DNA of 64,000 nucleotides from Edolisoma coerulescens (lineage: Eukaryota > Chordata > Aves > Passeriformes > Campephagidae): NCBI GenBank assembly GCA_013397115.1, contig VWZW01002320.1, forward strand, positions 868,001 to 932,000, in the 5' to 3' direction. The position numbers and the translations under genes were made by a program. Shown here piece after piece: positions 1 to 13,831 of the stretch (position 1 is its first letter; each line of letters opens with the position of its first letter). The notes beneath the pieces are model-generated. The model was not told the origin of the DNA. It did not search any database and was given only the letters and a program-made list of their open reading frames with translations.

Positions 1-638
1 AAATAGAACAATTCTTCAGAGAATCACATAGGGATTAAACTGTTCAAAAACAACAAGAATTTGGATTCCAGGGTTATAAATTATTCAAACATAGGATTTT
101 TTTTCTAAATAGATACAGTAGATTTCTAATTTGTTTGTGACTTCACAAGTAATTGCGTGCACTTCAATGGTGTTGGCAGCGCTATTAGCAGAAATAACTA
201 ACAAAGTTTGTTTCTTTGTAAAAGGGAAGTAACCAAATATGTTAAAAATTAGTCAAAGAAGGTTCTTGCATTTTAAAATTTAATATATTATGGGTAAATT
301 AATAATTACAGACACTGATGATTCTAAATTTCATTAGATATTTGTGATTTATGCAGGAAATTAGATGCCATTAATACAAACAATAAATTAAAAGGCAGCA
401 GGGCTCAGTAATATCTTTACTCAATGGACTGGTAACATGAGGTTCTGGTTAGCTGCAAATGCTTACAAGAGATTATCAGCTGAAGAAGTTCTGTTATTTC
501 CTGTACCAAGGTCCTCTGAATGCCTGGCTCCTGCGAGTACTCTTCCAGTTTATCTGGTAAGCTTTACACAATGGCGTGTTGCCCAATGACATACACAAAG
601 TGCTAAACTAGATCTTACTCTATACTAGAATAATGAAA
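1..638. other. AT-rich non-coding stretch
   Basis: No open frame of note, no recognisable repeat and no RNA gene. The sequence is AT-rich with short A and T runs. It ends where a CR1 3' terminus begins on the opposite strand. Confidence 0.6.
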
Positions 639-1170
639 TCATGGAATCATTAAGGTTGGACAAGACCTCTAAGATCATCGAGTCCAACCATTAGCACAAC
701 ACTGCCAGGTCTATCACTAAACCATGTCTCTGAGCACCACATCTATACCATTTCTGAACCCTTCCAGAGACTGTGACTCCACCACTTCCCTGTGCGTCCT
801 GTTCCAATGCTTGGCAACCCTTTCAGTGAAGAAATTTTTCCTAATATCCAATCTAAACTTGCCTTAGTGCAACTTGAGGCCATTTCCTCTTATTCTGTCA
901 TTTTTTATGTGGGCGAAGAGGCTACCAACCACCTTACAACAACCTCCTTTTGAGTAGTTGTAGAGAGTAATAAGGTTTCCTGAGAATCCTTTTCTCCAGG
1001 CTAAACAACCCCAGCTCCCTCAGCCATTCTGCTTCAGACTTGTGCTCCAGATTCTTCACCAGTTCCCTTGCCCTTCTCTGGAAACACTCCAGCACCTCAA
1101 TGTCACCCAGAACTGAACACAGGGTTCAGGGTGCAGCCTCACCAGTGCTGAGTCCATGGTAAAGGAGGGA
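639..1170 (-). mobile_element. CR1 LINE fragment, 3' part
   Basis: Read on the minus strand, this is the last ~0.5 kb of a CR1 retrotransposon. The terminal signature is at 639-690, where the plus strand reads as the complement of the bird CR1 tail (a gattcYatga repeat preceded by 'ggttggactcgatgatctta'). Towards 1170 it covers the end of ORF2, including the complement of the typical 'agcctggagaaaagga' and 'gagggagctggg' segments at about 985-1030. The frame is interrupted by stops and indels, so it makes no protein. The 5' end lies near 1155-1175, which is the usual 5' truncation of LINE insertion. The family assignment is from recognised sequence pattern; the exact subfamily cannot be given. 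Confidence 0.93.
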
Positions 1171-1206
1171 TAGGTGCAACATGGAACATGAAGCTTAAAG
1201 TCAAAG

Positions 1207-1238
1207 GAAAAAAAAAAAGAAAAAGAAAGAAAAAGAAG
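1207..1238. repeat. A-rich (GAAAA)-like run
   Basis: Purine-only low-complexity tract of A runs separated by single G bases. It creates a lysine-rich chance open frame (1188-1391) that should not be taken as a gene. Confidence 0.8.
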
Positions 1239-2966
1239 TTATACTGGCATGCAAGAATCCACAACAATCAAGAATCCCTGAATACTGCCCATGAGGTTTT
1301 TTTTCCTTTTTTCTCATTTTCCACTAACATGAAACCTACAGAGGAAGCTGGGGGACAGCTCTCCAGGGAAATGTTCTCCCTGCAAATGTAGTTTTCTCAC
1401 ATCCTCCAAATTCTGTTACAGTACTGAAAGGGATAACGGCAGAAAAATAATTTGTGCTTTCCTTAAATGTACTCCAGTGCCAAAGAACTGCATTTTGAAA
1501 CCAGTGTGATATGAATGTGTTATAGCTATCACAATTACTGCTAATTGCCAGTTATGGATCTTTTCCCAGCTTTATAGTTTGAGCTTCTGCCTGCTGCTTC
1601 ACTAGTGTACAAATATGAAGCAAATCAACAGAGCAGCTATTTCCTCATATCTGTTGCATGAGAAAATAGACTGGCTGTATCTGTAAGGCAGTGAAATACA
1701 CCAGGAGGGCTCCCTAGCTAATGAACCAATCCGGCCAACGTCTGGCATGAAAGAGGGCACAAACTGCTGAAAGAGGTTCACATCAGCTCCTGGCAAACCA
1801 GGGTACACAGTCTGTTGCAAAACCATCTATCACACTGTCAAAGATATCAAATCAGCTCTGCTGGGGAGGGATTTCTGCCACCCTGACAGAGACATTTTGC
1901 TACCACCTAGTGCCACTCAACTATTAGATAATTAGATTAGCTTTAACTTTTGGTCCTACACATACCCTTCATCGCTTTTCTCCCTTGCAACCTTCCGCCT
2001 TCCTCATATTTCAGACCTAAATAATGGGAAAGGTTTTGCATTTGTTAACTAATCACTCAAGTCAGACACCAATCTATTAATGGAAAATTAACTGCCAATA
2101 TGAAATAATCTTTGAAATCCATCATCTAAGCTCAAACTATGAATATTCGTGTTGCTTTCTTGCAGGTTGTTGAAATAACTAAGGAGTAAAACTGAAATAA
2201 CATTTCCAGGTAATAAATCTAGTCTGTTCTGATGCTGAGATATTTCATATCTTCTTGATATTACAGGAAATTGAAAATAATTTTGTTTAAGAAAACTCAT
2301 GAAGCACCTAAAAAACATGCATCTTAATAATTCTAAAGGCACCTGTCATAACTATATTACAGTTAAACTTCCAGCTTTGTAGATACCAGACAATTTGAAC
2401 AGATTGAACTTCATCACCACATGGAAACCAACAACAGTAATGGATAAAAGTCATGTCTGATGCAGATAAACTTTAAAGAAATTTGAATGACACTCTCTTG
2501 TTACAATGCTATACAAGCCATATACCAATATAAGAGCAACCTACGTGCGAGAGGGAGTGGAGCAGTCTGAAGATAATGAAGCTGATGATGCAAAAGGTGA
2601 TAGGCCTAAAGGTGAGACGACACCTACTGGAAATCCCTTTTCACACGTCTACAACTTGTGACTTGTGGGGATCATTTATTCATCTTTTTTATTCTGCTTG
2701 AGAGCTCCTTTGCCCCAGCCTCTTCCCTATACTTTTTCTTAGTAGAGATGCAAGTCCCAGTTACTCCTCCACTGACAAAGGCAGTTTTTCTTCATGTTTC
2801 CCATGAAAAATGTGACTTTAGTCATGCTTCATTTATTAGATGTTGTTTATGGTTATTATGTGTAAACTCTAATTTCATTGCTCACAGTTTTAAAAAATAA
2901 CTTCTGAAGCAAAGAGATTTTTTAAGGCCCTCCTAAAATTTCAGGTCTGCTTCTTTGTCATTCTGA

Positions 2967-3025
2967 ATGGTATCATCTTACTGGGAAGATGGTATCTTCT
3001 TACTGGTACTGAATGGTATCCTCTT
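2967..3025. repeat. Imperfect 22-24 bp tandem repeat, 2.5 copies
   Basis: Copies start at 2967, 2989 and 3013, each opening with 'atggtatc' followed by a 'ttctta'-like stretch. The first two share most positions and the third is partial. This looks like a local slippage duplication. Confidence 0.75.
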
Positions 3026-3067
3026 TTTTGCTCAAACCCATTCAGAAACTCCTCAGGAAAAAGAAAA

Positions 3068-3120
3068 GAAAACAAACAAACAAACAAAAAAACTCCAAAA
3101 AACAAACAAACAAAACAAAA
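3068..3120. repeat. (CAAA)n microsatellite
   Basis: About 50 bp of CAAA/CAAAA units with one interruption (ctcc, near 3093). It is likely length-variable between individuals. Confidence 0.9.
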
Positions 3121-3208
3121 GTTTTGCACTTGGCTTATTGATATTTGTTCTCAAATTCAATGCAATAACTTAGACCACTTACTGGACAATCCTATCAGAC
3201 CTGTCAGT

Positions 3209-3236
3209 CATCTAAATATGCTCATCTAAATATACT
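3209..3236. repeat. 14-bp tandem duplication
   Basis: 'catctaaatatgct' at 3209-3222 is repeated at 3223-3236 with one mismatch. Confidence 0.8.
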
Positions 3237-3892
3237 CATTGCCTCTGTACTAGATAATGAAGTTTCCTACATCCCTGAATGTAGCTCCACACAATCAAAA
3301 CATTCTGGATGGCATATAGGTTTTTAATCTACCATGCAGCCAGGGGGTGGGTAAGGAGGTGCTGAAACTGTGTTCAGTGCCTGCTGGCATTCTGAAACCT
3401 GTGAGGTCAGAGGGCTCCACCAGTCCTTCAGACAGGTCTAGGATGTCTGTGCTCTTCCCTAATGCTGGAGCTCACCTGTTTCCTGCAAAGCAGGTGTGGG
3501 AGATTGCCCACACTATGCTATTCAAGCACTCTATGGCATAACTGGAAAGATGAGATCTTTTAAGCCTTATGATTTACTCTTTGGAGGTGTCTGACCTGCT
3601 TGCTTGACTGCTTATATAGATTAATAATTACACCATGAGTCCACATGCTAATTATCAAGGGATTAAAAAACATAAATTAGGCACATCATGTAGTAATGCA
3701 GACTACAGAGCTTTACAGACCTGTAATCTCAGCAGAAATTTCTGTCATTTTCTGTCTTCATTGCTTCTACCATTTTAGTGGATGAAGGGTAACTATCATA
3801 TTTATTAGTACTTTTAAAATTTTAAAATTACACACATACTTGCTGACAGCTACTATCATGCTATAGTAGATTAATAAAATCATGATGGGAAG

Positions 3893-4195
3893 CAGAGGGG
3901 CAGGCACTGATCTCTTCTCTCTGGTGACTAGTGGCAGGTTCCGAGGCCTGAAGTTGTGTCAGGAGAGACTGAGGTTGGATAATAGGAAAAGGTTTTTCAC
4001 CCAGAGGGTGGCTGGGCACTGGAACAGCTCCCCAGGGAAGTGGTCACAGCACTGAGCCTGACAGAGCTCAAGAAGCATTTGGACAACAATCTGAGGCACA
4101 TGGTGTGATTTTTGGGGATGTGCAAGGCCAAGAGCTGGACTTTGAAGATTCTTGTGGGTCTCTTCCAACTCGGGGTATTCTGTGATTCTATGATG
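3893..4195 (+). mobile_element. CR1 LINE fragment, 3' end
   Basis: About 300 bp of CR1 3' sequence. It opens in the end of ORF2 ('aggcactgatctcttctct', then the 'aaaaggtttttcacccagag' and 'gctgggcactggaacag' segments at about 3985-4030). It then runs through the 3' UTR and ends at 4170-4195 with the family's terminal repeat (attctgtgattctatgatg). Small deletions relative to the usual CR1 pattern break the frame. It is a 5'-truncated, dead copy in the same orientation as most other CR1 pieces in the window. Confidence 0.95.
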
Positions 4196-7100
4196 AGATC
4201 AGGGTTTAAATGTTAATGCTTGGTGTTGATAGAGATATATTTAAGCATACACTTGGAATTTTTACTGTCATTCGTGACTTTAAACACATTAGAATTATTT
4301 TGCCTTTTACAATTAAAGTTAATCTGGTTCCCCTGCCTGCAGAAGATCATTTAAGGTACAGATAGCATTAAATGCTGTTAACTGTTCAGTAATTTTGATA
4401 TTTATAGTGTGAATATCATCCTTCTAAAATAGAAAATTAGATAAAATAAGCACTTTTTAGATTACTGTGTACTGAAACAGTTACATTGAATATTTTTTTT
4501 TTTTAAATTTTGACTATTTCATGCTAAATGAACATTCGTCATACAAATTTTTATCACCTCTGAGACAACACTAGTCTCAGGCTCCCAGTGGGATAGCCAG
4601 TGCAGCCCTTCTCATATTCTGCAGTTTATAAAACAATATAAAAGTGGCTTAAGCTTAAGGGGGGAAAAATTTTACTAAAGATCAGTTTGGGGAAAATGTA
4701 TCAGAACTGATAGACTTTAAAATTCCCTGACAATCCTGAGTACTATACATAAATGTCCTCCCCTGTCTCTCTGCCTCATACACATCCTTTCCAACTCACT
4801 AGCAAATTGAATAAACCAGAAGAATGCATTAATATAAAATATGAACAGGAAAATTTTCTTTCCTGCTCCCAGGTGATATCTTGTCTTCCCCAGACTCTCT
4901 TCATTCTAAGAATCTTGTTGTCGCTGCCTAGTGCTGCAAGTTGAATAGCAAAATTAACGCATTTTGTATCAGCTCAGTGGTTATAGCATCCTCAGGAGCA
5001 GAAGCAGCTTTTGAGCTGAGGAGACCTAAAAATTAATATTTTGCTATCTTGAGATGTACCCTAACTCTTGTTTTAAAAAAGGTAAAAATTCAGATGCTGT
5101 TTTGAACTAATCTCTGACACCTCCACCACGGCTCTGGTTGCTTGGTAAAGTGCCCACTCTGACAATTCCTGCAGGCAAAAAATATCTCAAGAATTTAGCA
5201 GTTCAGGCACTGCATCTCTGAACTGTAATGGAGCTTAGCTGTCATATGAATGTATAGCTGCTCAAACTCTAAAATATACAGAGATACTTAATCCCAGACA
5301 CATAGAGAAATACAAAATCTAGAATAGAAACAGTATTAGGAGTTTCCCAGGTAAGTGATAAAAGAAAGTAGGTGGCCCAAATAGATTTCTTGGTCTAATG
5401 TTCCAACTAAATTTGTGTAAAAAATTGAAGTGAGGCCACCAGCATATTTCTCAGTTTAACTTAAATTAAACCGTATTCTATAAGTAAGCAATACAAATTT
5501 TTTACCTTGTCACAAGTAGAAGAAAATGTCTTCAGACTTTCCAGAGATGTTCATACACATACAAATATATACTTACGGTCTTGGTGATAGGCTTCCCCAC
5601 AATATATCATATGCTTGTGCTCTTTTATATTTGCTATCCAAATACTATTTTAGATCCTTTCTTCCTAAAGTCTTTTCTGTAGGTCTTATTATTTCTTTAC
5701 TTTTATATAGTAATGATTTAATAAATGCTTTCACTGGGATTAAATTTTGTTTTGTTACATGCTAATGGAATAAGCAGCATATTTCTGAAAACAAACAGCA
5801 TTTACACTGCCTTCACTTAGACAGCAACATGTCAAATAAGCAGTTAATTGTGCACAGCACAGGCAATTTCCAAAGCAACAATTCATACATTATGAATATA
5901 TGTCCCATATTATAACCCTTGACTGACATCCTTCATTGTCCTAAACTTAATTCCAACATTTACTGGTGCCAGTAAATGCCTCACAGAATTTCCTGGAGGC
6001 ACCAAAACGTTGCATTTTATGGTGAGTTCCTTGCAATTTCTCCCCTTTCAAGCTCTAAATATGAGATGGGTCTCACAAGAGCCTTACGTGTGTGTCCTGG
6101 CAGGTGATTTAACTAGTAATCTTTGGCAAAACTATATAACCAGCTTTGCAGTCACTCATATATCGCAGTCAGTGCTGTATACCCAGTAACAAACACAGCC
6201 TACAAAGCTTTCACTTTTATTGTGGCAGATCAGAGATCAAAAATCTACACTCCTGATCTTAGATATCTTGTTTATTTTTCATCTATCATTTACTGTATAG
6301 GGAGTCGGAATGATCTTACTGAGTATCTACCTACACCAAGGTGGGTATTCATCTACTTTGGGGTATCAGTAGTTGATAGGCAAAGTATAATCCTTAAAAA
6401 CTTGAGTTTGATTTATATACAAAAATTCTTTTTTTTCAGAGGATGACTCACAAAACAATTACTTCTTAAGAACCTGAGCATCCTTTCTGAAAGCTTGCTG
6501 CAAGGCACCATTAAGCCTCTCAGATTTTGCTTGTGTACATGCCATGGTGCATTTTATTCTTGGCTGAACTGAAACACACATCAAGCACATAATCACACTC
6601 CTGTGACTGAACAAATTACCAAGTGTCTTTTAATCCACTAAATAGACACAGGCATTTACTCCAAGCTTACAATAAATATGAGGAAACTTGGCTGTGTTAT
6701 TAGACTTGCCATTAGACAAGAATATACATCTGTGCTCAATATCACTTCCTCCATTCAAAAAATGAACTGAAGAGAATCTACATAATATTCCTGGAACTGC
6801 CCAGGAGTGATGCAAGAGAGAAATCCACAATCAGCACAGTTAAGGTTGCAGGTGCAGGCCATGGGCAAAAGGACATCCAGAATTGAGGCAGATGAGACAA
6901 ACAGCCCCAATGCTGGTTACTTGTGAGGGTTTCACACCTTGTATCCTAAAGGTGTATCCTAACAGATGGGTGTCACGATCGTCCCACAAAATCTCAGCTT
7001 GGAAGTCATTCAGAAAAGTTTACATTTTGTCCTAGAGACAGGAGGTGAAAGAGGCCTAATGTAGCTTTTCATAGACAAGTTCATTGCAAAAATGGACTGC

Positions 7101-10100
7101 TTTGGAAATCCAAATGAGTGATTTTCATTTAGATTCCAATGCAATAGAGGCTCTATCTCTGAAGAGGAAAGAGGTATTACTGATACATCTAAGATCATTA
7201 TTTAGCACCCAGAGCACTCCAGTCAAGTGTTCTCCCAAGAAACAGTGCATGGTTAGATATGTTTAGATTCCTAACTAAGGGCAATTCATTTGAATACTCC
7301 AGGATAAATGTTGTAGTTGTAAAGGCTGAATCTGCAAATGAATTGCTACGAGGCCCTTTAAAAATACTGTATTATACCGGCACTGTTTCAACATCTGCCC
7401 AGCTGTGAATTGTTCTGATGTCTCTCAGTGTGGGCTGCCATTTTAAAGCGACTCCCTCAGCAGGAAGTCGAGTCTGTGATGCATGTTTTGTGACAAAGGA
7501 AATGCTAGAGCAATCACCAGATGAATAGATGGAGGAATCAACAGATGGATGATGGAGTATTTCACTGTTGGTATATTCAGACAAACTGTTTACTAAATTT
7601 CCTGCACAGTTTCCTTACTGTTCCCACAGAACAGCTTGTCAAGATCTTAAATTGCAAAGGTAACCAAGAACCATTTTATGTATTTCCTGAATTACTTGCA
7701 TAACTTCCCTGTCTCTCCTTAAGTTTTGCTTTATAGTTTCAGAACTTCATATTTATCCAGATATCATACAATCTCACAGAAAAAAATACAGACTTGTCTT
7801 GAGCTGCCTTCTCCATCAGCATCTGGATGTGTAATAAGTACCTGAGATGAGAAGACACATCACGCAACCGTGGTATGCAACACTGTAGTAGGTCTGCCAG
7901 AGGACTAGGAACCTAAGGATGCTGTTAGCGCCTGTATCCAACATGGATGAGTTGCTGTCATTCAAATACCTCTCTTCTTCTTAAATAATTTAATCCTGGG
8001 GTTCGAAGTTCATTAAGAAAAAATTATTAAATTATAAGATGACCAGACAGAACAAATGACGGAGCTGTGCAATTTGGTGCATCAGAGGGAAGGCACACTC
8101 ACATCACACAACATACTTAAGATGTTTCATGAGTTATGCACTGAGCTCTCCCATTAAAAAGGGGAAAACTAGCATGAAAGCAACTTAAAATTTTCAGGGC
8201 ACAACTTGATACCCACATATCCTCTTCTCCCTAACACGTGTAAAAAACAAGGAAAGAACTGTACTGAGCCATACAGAAAGGTTCATCAAGCCCTGTAATC
8301 TCCTCAACAGCACCTACAAAAGGTTGTATGAAAAGGACAAGCCCAGTACAGACTGTTCAAGTTCCTCATCATAGTGCCTATGGGCAGCCTAGGGTCACAG
8401 AGTCATAGCAGGCTTTGCTTGCACGGAATCTCCCAGGAAACCTCTGTACCAGACTACTGTTCGTCCACTGTGGAGTGCTGAGGAGGATGAAAGAGCCAAT
8501 GAAATTGCAGATGACGACAAGCTGATGGCTTGCCTGTTTCCCTGCCACTGGCAATGCTGGTAATATCTTCTTACCTAAATGAGCTATTCCGTCTCTGAAC
8601 GTGACTGAGCAGTATTTCCAGTAAAACATATGACATTATAGGCTTTCTGTGGCAAGCTCAATCTATCCTTCCCAGCAATGAACACATTTCCATACTTCAT
8701 TCTTTTATACCCTCCAGATAATCCTACCAGCTTCCAAACTTTATTCAGACATGTTCATCATGATTTTTGTTGTTGCCTATAGATATCACTGGGTTGTAGC
8801 TTGATTCAGAGTTTCTGAGGTTCATTAACTCAGAAGACAAAAGTAGACTGTTCATTTCTCCATGCAGTCTTAAATTCAACATCGCAGCAGACTGAAATTC
8901 CCAGCCTCACAGATGAGGGGTTAGACATGAGGATCTCCGAGGGTTTCAGGGGAAAGGTGAAAGAAGACACTGACAGCCTAACTAATGATTTTTTTTGATA
9001 TTTTGTTAGCAGTTTTCCAAGTCCATCATGTGGTGATGAGTCTTTTCACTTCAGGTCAGCAAGGAGACCCTATTCCATATGTCCTGTGGGCATCCTTAAT
9101 GTGAATTTATACAATTCCTCACAGTAGAGCGAAAACAGCAAACTGAACTGAAACATCCACTCTTACACAAGAGTTATCCCACCATTATTCATAAATTTTT
9201 AATAGCTTTTTCTCAAATACTTCATTTTGACTCTATAGAATTCACTAAATATGTGCACTGAAAAGTAGGGACCAAGACAACACAGCATACCGCATGATCT
9301 CAAATGGGGCCCATGAGGTTTCCCTGCATGAACACGTTCCCCTGCAGCCTGAGCTGATTGTGCACCTTAGCCCAGCGTGACCTTGAAGTGTGATCTTCTT
9401 GCAGGCAGTCATGACTCTGGCTTCACGGTGGCCCTGACTATAGTTCTGGGTTTTGCTGAACATCACTGTCAGCCTGTGCAGTGAACAACCTTGTCATTTT
9501 GGTATATACAAACATAAACCAGCTCCCAAGAAAGACTACGGTCTTGGAACATAGAGGACAAAAGACAAAGGGGCAAGGCTGAGTGGCAAAAGAAATTAAA
9601 AATAAATTTTAAAAAACCAAAAACACCTGTGTCAAGATAAGTCTGATTAGAAAGACAGTTCAACACTTAACACTCTAAATGGCAGGAAGTCAGTTACGTC
9701 ACCTTCCCCACAGTTTTTTTAAAAGTGTTGGGGTGTCTTAGTTATTTCTTACATAATCAAAGAAATTTAGATCACACAGAAACAATATTTCTAACTTCTC
9801 AGTGGCTGCTCTACAACCAGACATTCTACAGCTGTTGCACTATACCGAAATGAACTCTTGAAAAATAAGTTTTCAAAGAAATTGAGACAGAAAGAAGAAT
9901 ACTACCGAGAGTGAGAAACAACTGATGTTCTTTGAGAGAAGATTTATGCAGGCTTTTGAATCTTCACATGACCAACTGGACTCGAAAGCAATCACAAAAA
10001 AATGTTGCTATTTTTTGAATATAGCAGTACCTGAAATTCTCCATTTACTTGTTAGCTTGGTACTAATACAGAATGAAAAAATTGTCTCTGAAAAGGTGCA

Positions 10101-11127
10101 GGAGAAATACTGTGCTCCTAAGAAAAGTGAAACTTTTGAAGGACATCATTGTCATCACATGCATCTCTCATAAACAGAATTCCTTTCATTTCTCTAAATT
10201 TGAGGAATCTTTGACTGACAGTCACTTAACAAGTTCGCCACGTAATTATGGCACACTGACTGATTCCATTAGAAGAGATCAAATAGTGATTGGAATCAAA
10301 GATATAAAGCTACTGGAATGACAGCTACAAGATAGAAACCTAAATCAGGAGAAGCAATAAGGACATGTCAAAAAGATGTTAGAAGAAAACTGAGATGCAT
10401 TTACACTGGACAAACAGATAATCACAAGGGGAAATTAGAAAATGAAAAGACAATAATAAGTTAGAAAAATCATAGAACCACAAGAAGCTGTGATGGACAG
10501 GAAGTGCATTAACTGTAAAAACGTGCACAGATCTAAGCATCCAATATCCATATTTAGATATCACGAACGTAACCATTTTACAATAATTTTCAATTTAAAA
10601 ACATTAAATACCAGCATATCAGTGCTCTGTATTAAAAGAAAAAGTTGAAAAAAAAAAAAAAAAAAACCAAACTGAAAGGGACTTCTAAAGAAAGCCTTAA
10701 TCTTCAAAAGCTGAATGCAGGGATGACAGAGGGCTGACATCTTGCCCTACACACCGAGGGAACCCTTCTGCATTATAGATTGCCTATTGATATGAAATTG
10801 AATATTAGATGAGAAAATGTAGCTGTGAGCTTTTCAGTGAAAAAACAAAGTCACTAAAGTCCCCACCCAAATAACTTCAAGAGAAAAAATAGTTCTTCCT
10901 GAAGAATAAAATAATCTTGAACTGAAAAGCAAAAGTGAAAATTAAAGCGGTCACATCTGTTTTGATTGCTAAGCCCATACATATGTTAAGGATTTACAAG
11001 CAGGTTAAATTCAAAGACAAAGAGAGATCCTGAAGCTGTGATACATAATTAGAAAATTAGGCCATATTTACCGACACTTTATAAAACAGTTTGATTTTTT
11101 TAAATTATTATTAGTATTTCTTTGAGT
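4196..11127. other. Long AT-rich non-coding stretch
   Basis: Nearly 7 kb without a recognisable gene, RNA or interspersed repeat. The longest open frame (6123-6446, 107 codons) is AT-driven and has no family resemblance I can see. A 19-base A run lies at 10648-10666. It may hold old, unrecognisable repeats or conserved non-coding elements that cannot be detected without alignment. Confidence 0.5.
10648..10666. repeat. Poly(A) run
   Basis: Nineteen consecutive A bases. The sequence before it shows no recognisable retroposon body, so this is scored as a homopolymer and not as a retroposed gene tail. Confidence 0.85.
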
Positions 11128-11675
11128 TTACATCAGGTGCTGCATTCAGTTCTGGGCCCCTAACTTCCAAAAGGTCATTGAGGTGCTGAAGCATGTCCTG
11201 GTAAGGGGGGGCAAAGCTTTTGAAGGGTGTAGAAAACATGTCCTGTGAGGAGAGGCTGAGGGAGCTGGAGTAGTTTAACCTGGAGAAAAGGAGGCTCAGA
11301 GGGGACCTTATTGTGCTCTGCAACCACGTGAAAGGAGGCTGTAGTGAGGAGAGGGCCAGTCTCTTCTACCATGCCTGCAGTGAGGACCAGAGGAAATGGC
11401 CTTGAGCTGAGCCAGGGGACATTCAGATCAGCTATTAGTAAAAAAATTTCACAGTTGAGGATGGTCAGGCATTGGAATAGATTGCCCAGAGAGGTGGTAG
11501 AGTCACCATCCCTTGACACGTTTAAGAGGTGTCTGTGTCTGGCCCTGGGTGATGTGGTTTGATGGTTTAGGAGGTAACGGTGTTAGTGCTGGGTGGGTGG
11601 TTGGACTGGATGATCTTAAAGGCCTCTTCCAACCTTAATGATTCTATGACTCTATGGATTCTATATGATTCTGTG
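11128..11675 (+). mobile_element. CR1 LINE fragment, 3' part
   Basis: About 550 bp of CR1. It starts in the late ORF2 segment coding for '...LEYCVQFWAP'-like sequence, passes through 'gaggagaggctgagggagct' (about 11250-11270) and the ORF2 C-terminus, and reaches a well-kept 3' terminus at 11610-11675. There 'ttggactggatgatctta' is followed by several ATTCTATGA-like units (attctatgactctatggattctat and attctgtg). The multiple terminal units are the CR1 hallmark thought to be recognised by its own reverse transcriptase. 5'-truncated. Confidence 0.96.
11344..11562 (+). pseudogene. CR1 ORF2 C-terminal remnant
   Basis: A 72-codon open piece of the CR1 ORF2 polyprotein C-terminus, beyond the reverse transcriptase. 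It carries the family's conserved tail: RTRGNGLEL at residues 14-22, followed by HWNRLPREVVESPSL at residues 43-57 and a hydrophobic end in DVV. The methionine at its start is incidental, because upstream ORF2 sequence (LEKRRLRGDL-like, about 11280-11310) lies in a different frame. It is a relic with no independent function expected. Confidence 0.9.
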
Positions 11676-13831
11676 CATAATCAAACATGACAATCTTAGA
11701 GCATGTTTGTAACATAGTTCAGAGGAATAGTGTAACATATCATAAATGTACATTAAATCTGTACTTTACAGGACACGAAACTCCAGAACATTTTAAGCAG
11801 TGGTGCTTCACTGCTTAATGAACAAAAGAAACAAAGTCTAATGAAGACTGCTTAAGCTTCTTTTTTCAGGAGAGTCTGTTTCAACACTTAACATCACAGG
11901 TATCTGTGATTGAACAGTTTGATGAAAAAGAATTGAGACAGTTAAGAGATAATGCAAAAGGCTACAGAGGTTGGAAGGATTTAGTTCTGCTGAACCTAAG
12001 GGCATTGCCTTTACAGCACAGTAAATCACTATCGGAATTGTGTTTAGTGGGCGAGAGCAAATTCTCAGTTTAGCAGAACTGCAGCAGAGAGTAGAACAAA
12101 TTGTAACATGCAGCAAGAAAAACGGATAAAGACATTAAAAAATGCATGGTATAACAGGGATTCAAAAGTATGAAATCCATTATAAAGTGGAGCTCTAGTT
12201 CATTTCTACACAGATAAATCACGAACTTTAAAAGACTACAGCTATCAGAAAGGTGACTCCTCATTTCTGTGAAGTACAGAATCCTGAAGGTGAGGTTTTG
12301 AGGAAAACAAGAAGTAGGTGAAAATCAATTCTTAGCAATGAGCAGATAGACAGTTAGAATTTGCAGACAGCCCCCACCCAATTTTACAGTGACCCCCAAA
12401 GAAAAAGTAGCAAAGGCTGAAAAGGAGCTGAAACAGGGGTATTTCACAGGAGTACAGGTAGAATTCAGGAAGGATTCATTGAGCATTTCTAAAACATTTA
12501 GTGGAGCTGCAGTAGTGTTTGGCAAAAGGAATATTCACTGACCTTCTTAGTAACTGAACCACATAACCAGGAAGTCAGCAGCATAAGTAACAAATATCTA
12601 GTCCATCCGTGCTGAGTTTTAAGGAATGAAGATTGCACAATTTACAACCAAAGAGACAGGCAACAGTCTCTGCTCCCTTGCAGTTTTGTTGCATCTTCTT
12701 TGAGGCACATCACATTGTTCTCTACATTAGTGCACTTATTGTGTAGTCCTATCAACTACCTTGGATAACTCATTTCTTTAGGTAAATAAGGTCTTGACTT
12801 TTTGTGCCTGATTATTTTCCTCTTTCTGCTCCTTAAGAATTACTGCTTCAGCTGTGCTTTGGCTGCTGGTGACTACCAGGACATTCCATAACTGCTCCTG
12901 GTTCCAGACAGGCAGTTAAGCCACTGGATCAGATTTTCTTGCCCTGCCTGTTGAGCAACCAGGCTGCTTTGTCTGGCTGCCCCCCAGCTTACTTTATTCT
13001 TTCTTCTGACTCTTATTGATCCCTGCCAAATTTGCATCAAACTTAGACTTCAGCTTTAAAAAAAATGCAAGTTTTCCAAAGAAATATTAATTTGCATTAG
13101 TTTTTACCATGAGTCATGCAAATTATGTAAACTACAAGGAGCTTTAAAGCCTCTGGAAATGTGCTCATGTGTTCTACACCATCATAATATTTGCTTGACC
13201 TAGGCTTCAATACATGTGAAGCATCTCTAGGAAATGTAAATTTATCCATAATTCGTTTTTCAACATGGACAAATTGAAACAGCATGAGAGTATCTTGATT
13301 GTGACAACAAGTATGCAAGAGATTCCAACATTCTTCTTCCAAAACCTTCATCTTTAGTAATTTATCATGCATTTTATAGGTTCAGAAATTTATAATCTTA
13401 GACGTCTAAGTAAAAATTTACTGATCAATCAATAAATGTTAATATCCACCTGGAAATGGCGTATACTAACCTTGCAGAAAAGGTCTACTTTTATACAACC
13501 TGTAATATTTTTCAATGTGACAGCCACTCAGTATGGAAAGGACAGCTGAACTGAGAACAGCAGTGAAAAAATCATAAGCACCTTCATCTGTGTTCATTAT
13601 ATTCGCGTTAAAAGCCATGATATGGCTAGAAATTACTGCAGATCTCTCCTGTCTCAAACATGGCCATAAAGGGTGACACTTCAGAACACTGCAATGCTGC
13701 TAACCACTAAAATGTACATTTGAATTGTTATCACTATTGCTGCATTAGCTGTGATAGGGAAGTTCAAAACCACCCTTTGAGTGCAGATCCCACTGGTATC
13801 CTAGTTGAAGACTAATGTAGATGCAAGCAAG
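11676..13831. other. Non-coding stretch
   Basis: No recognised coding sequence, RNA gene or dispersed repeat. Short AT-rich open frames on both strands show no domain motifs. Confidence 0.5.

Larger units (their letters stand above)
1171..3892. other. Non-coding stretch with small tandem repeats
   Basis: No protein similarity is recognised in any frame. It contains three small tandem or microsatellite repeats between 2967 and 3236, listed separately. The remainder looks like single-copy AT-rich DNA. Confidence 0.55.

Noticed and set aside
6123..6446. 107-codon plus-strand open frame
   Set aside because: The composition reflects AT-rich DNA, no family motif is seen, and the only nearby feature is a T run. 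Treated as a chance frame.
8371..8430. 'gggtcacagagtcatagcagg', reminiscent of a CR1 3' end on the minus strand
   Set aside because: Only the first dozen bases are suggestive; the required tail sequence (complement of ttggactagatgatctt) does not follow.
10648..10666. A19 run considered as the tail of a retroposed gene copy
   Set aside because: The preceding sequence has no recognisable coding remnant and no flanking direct repeat was found.
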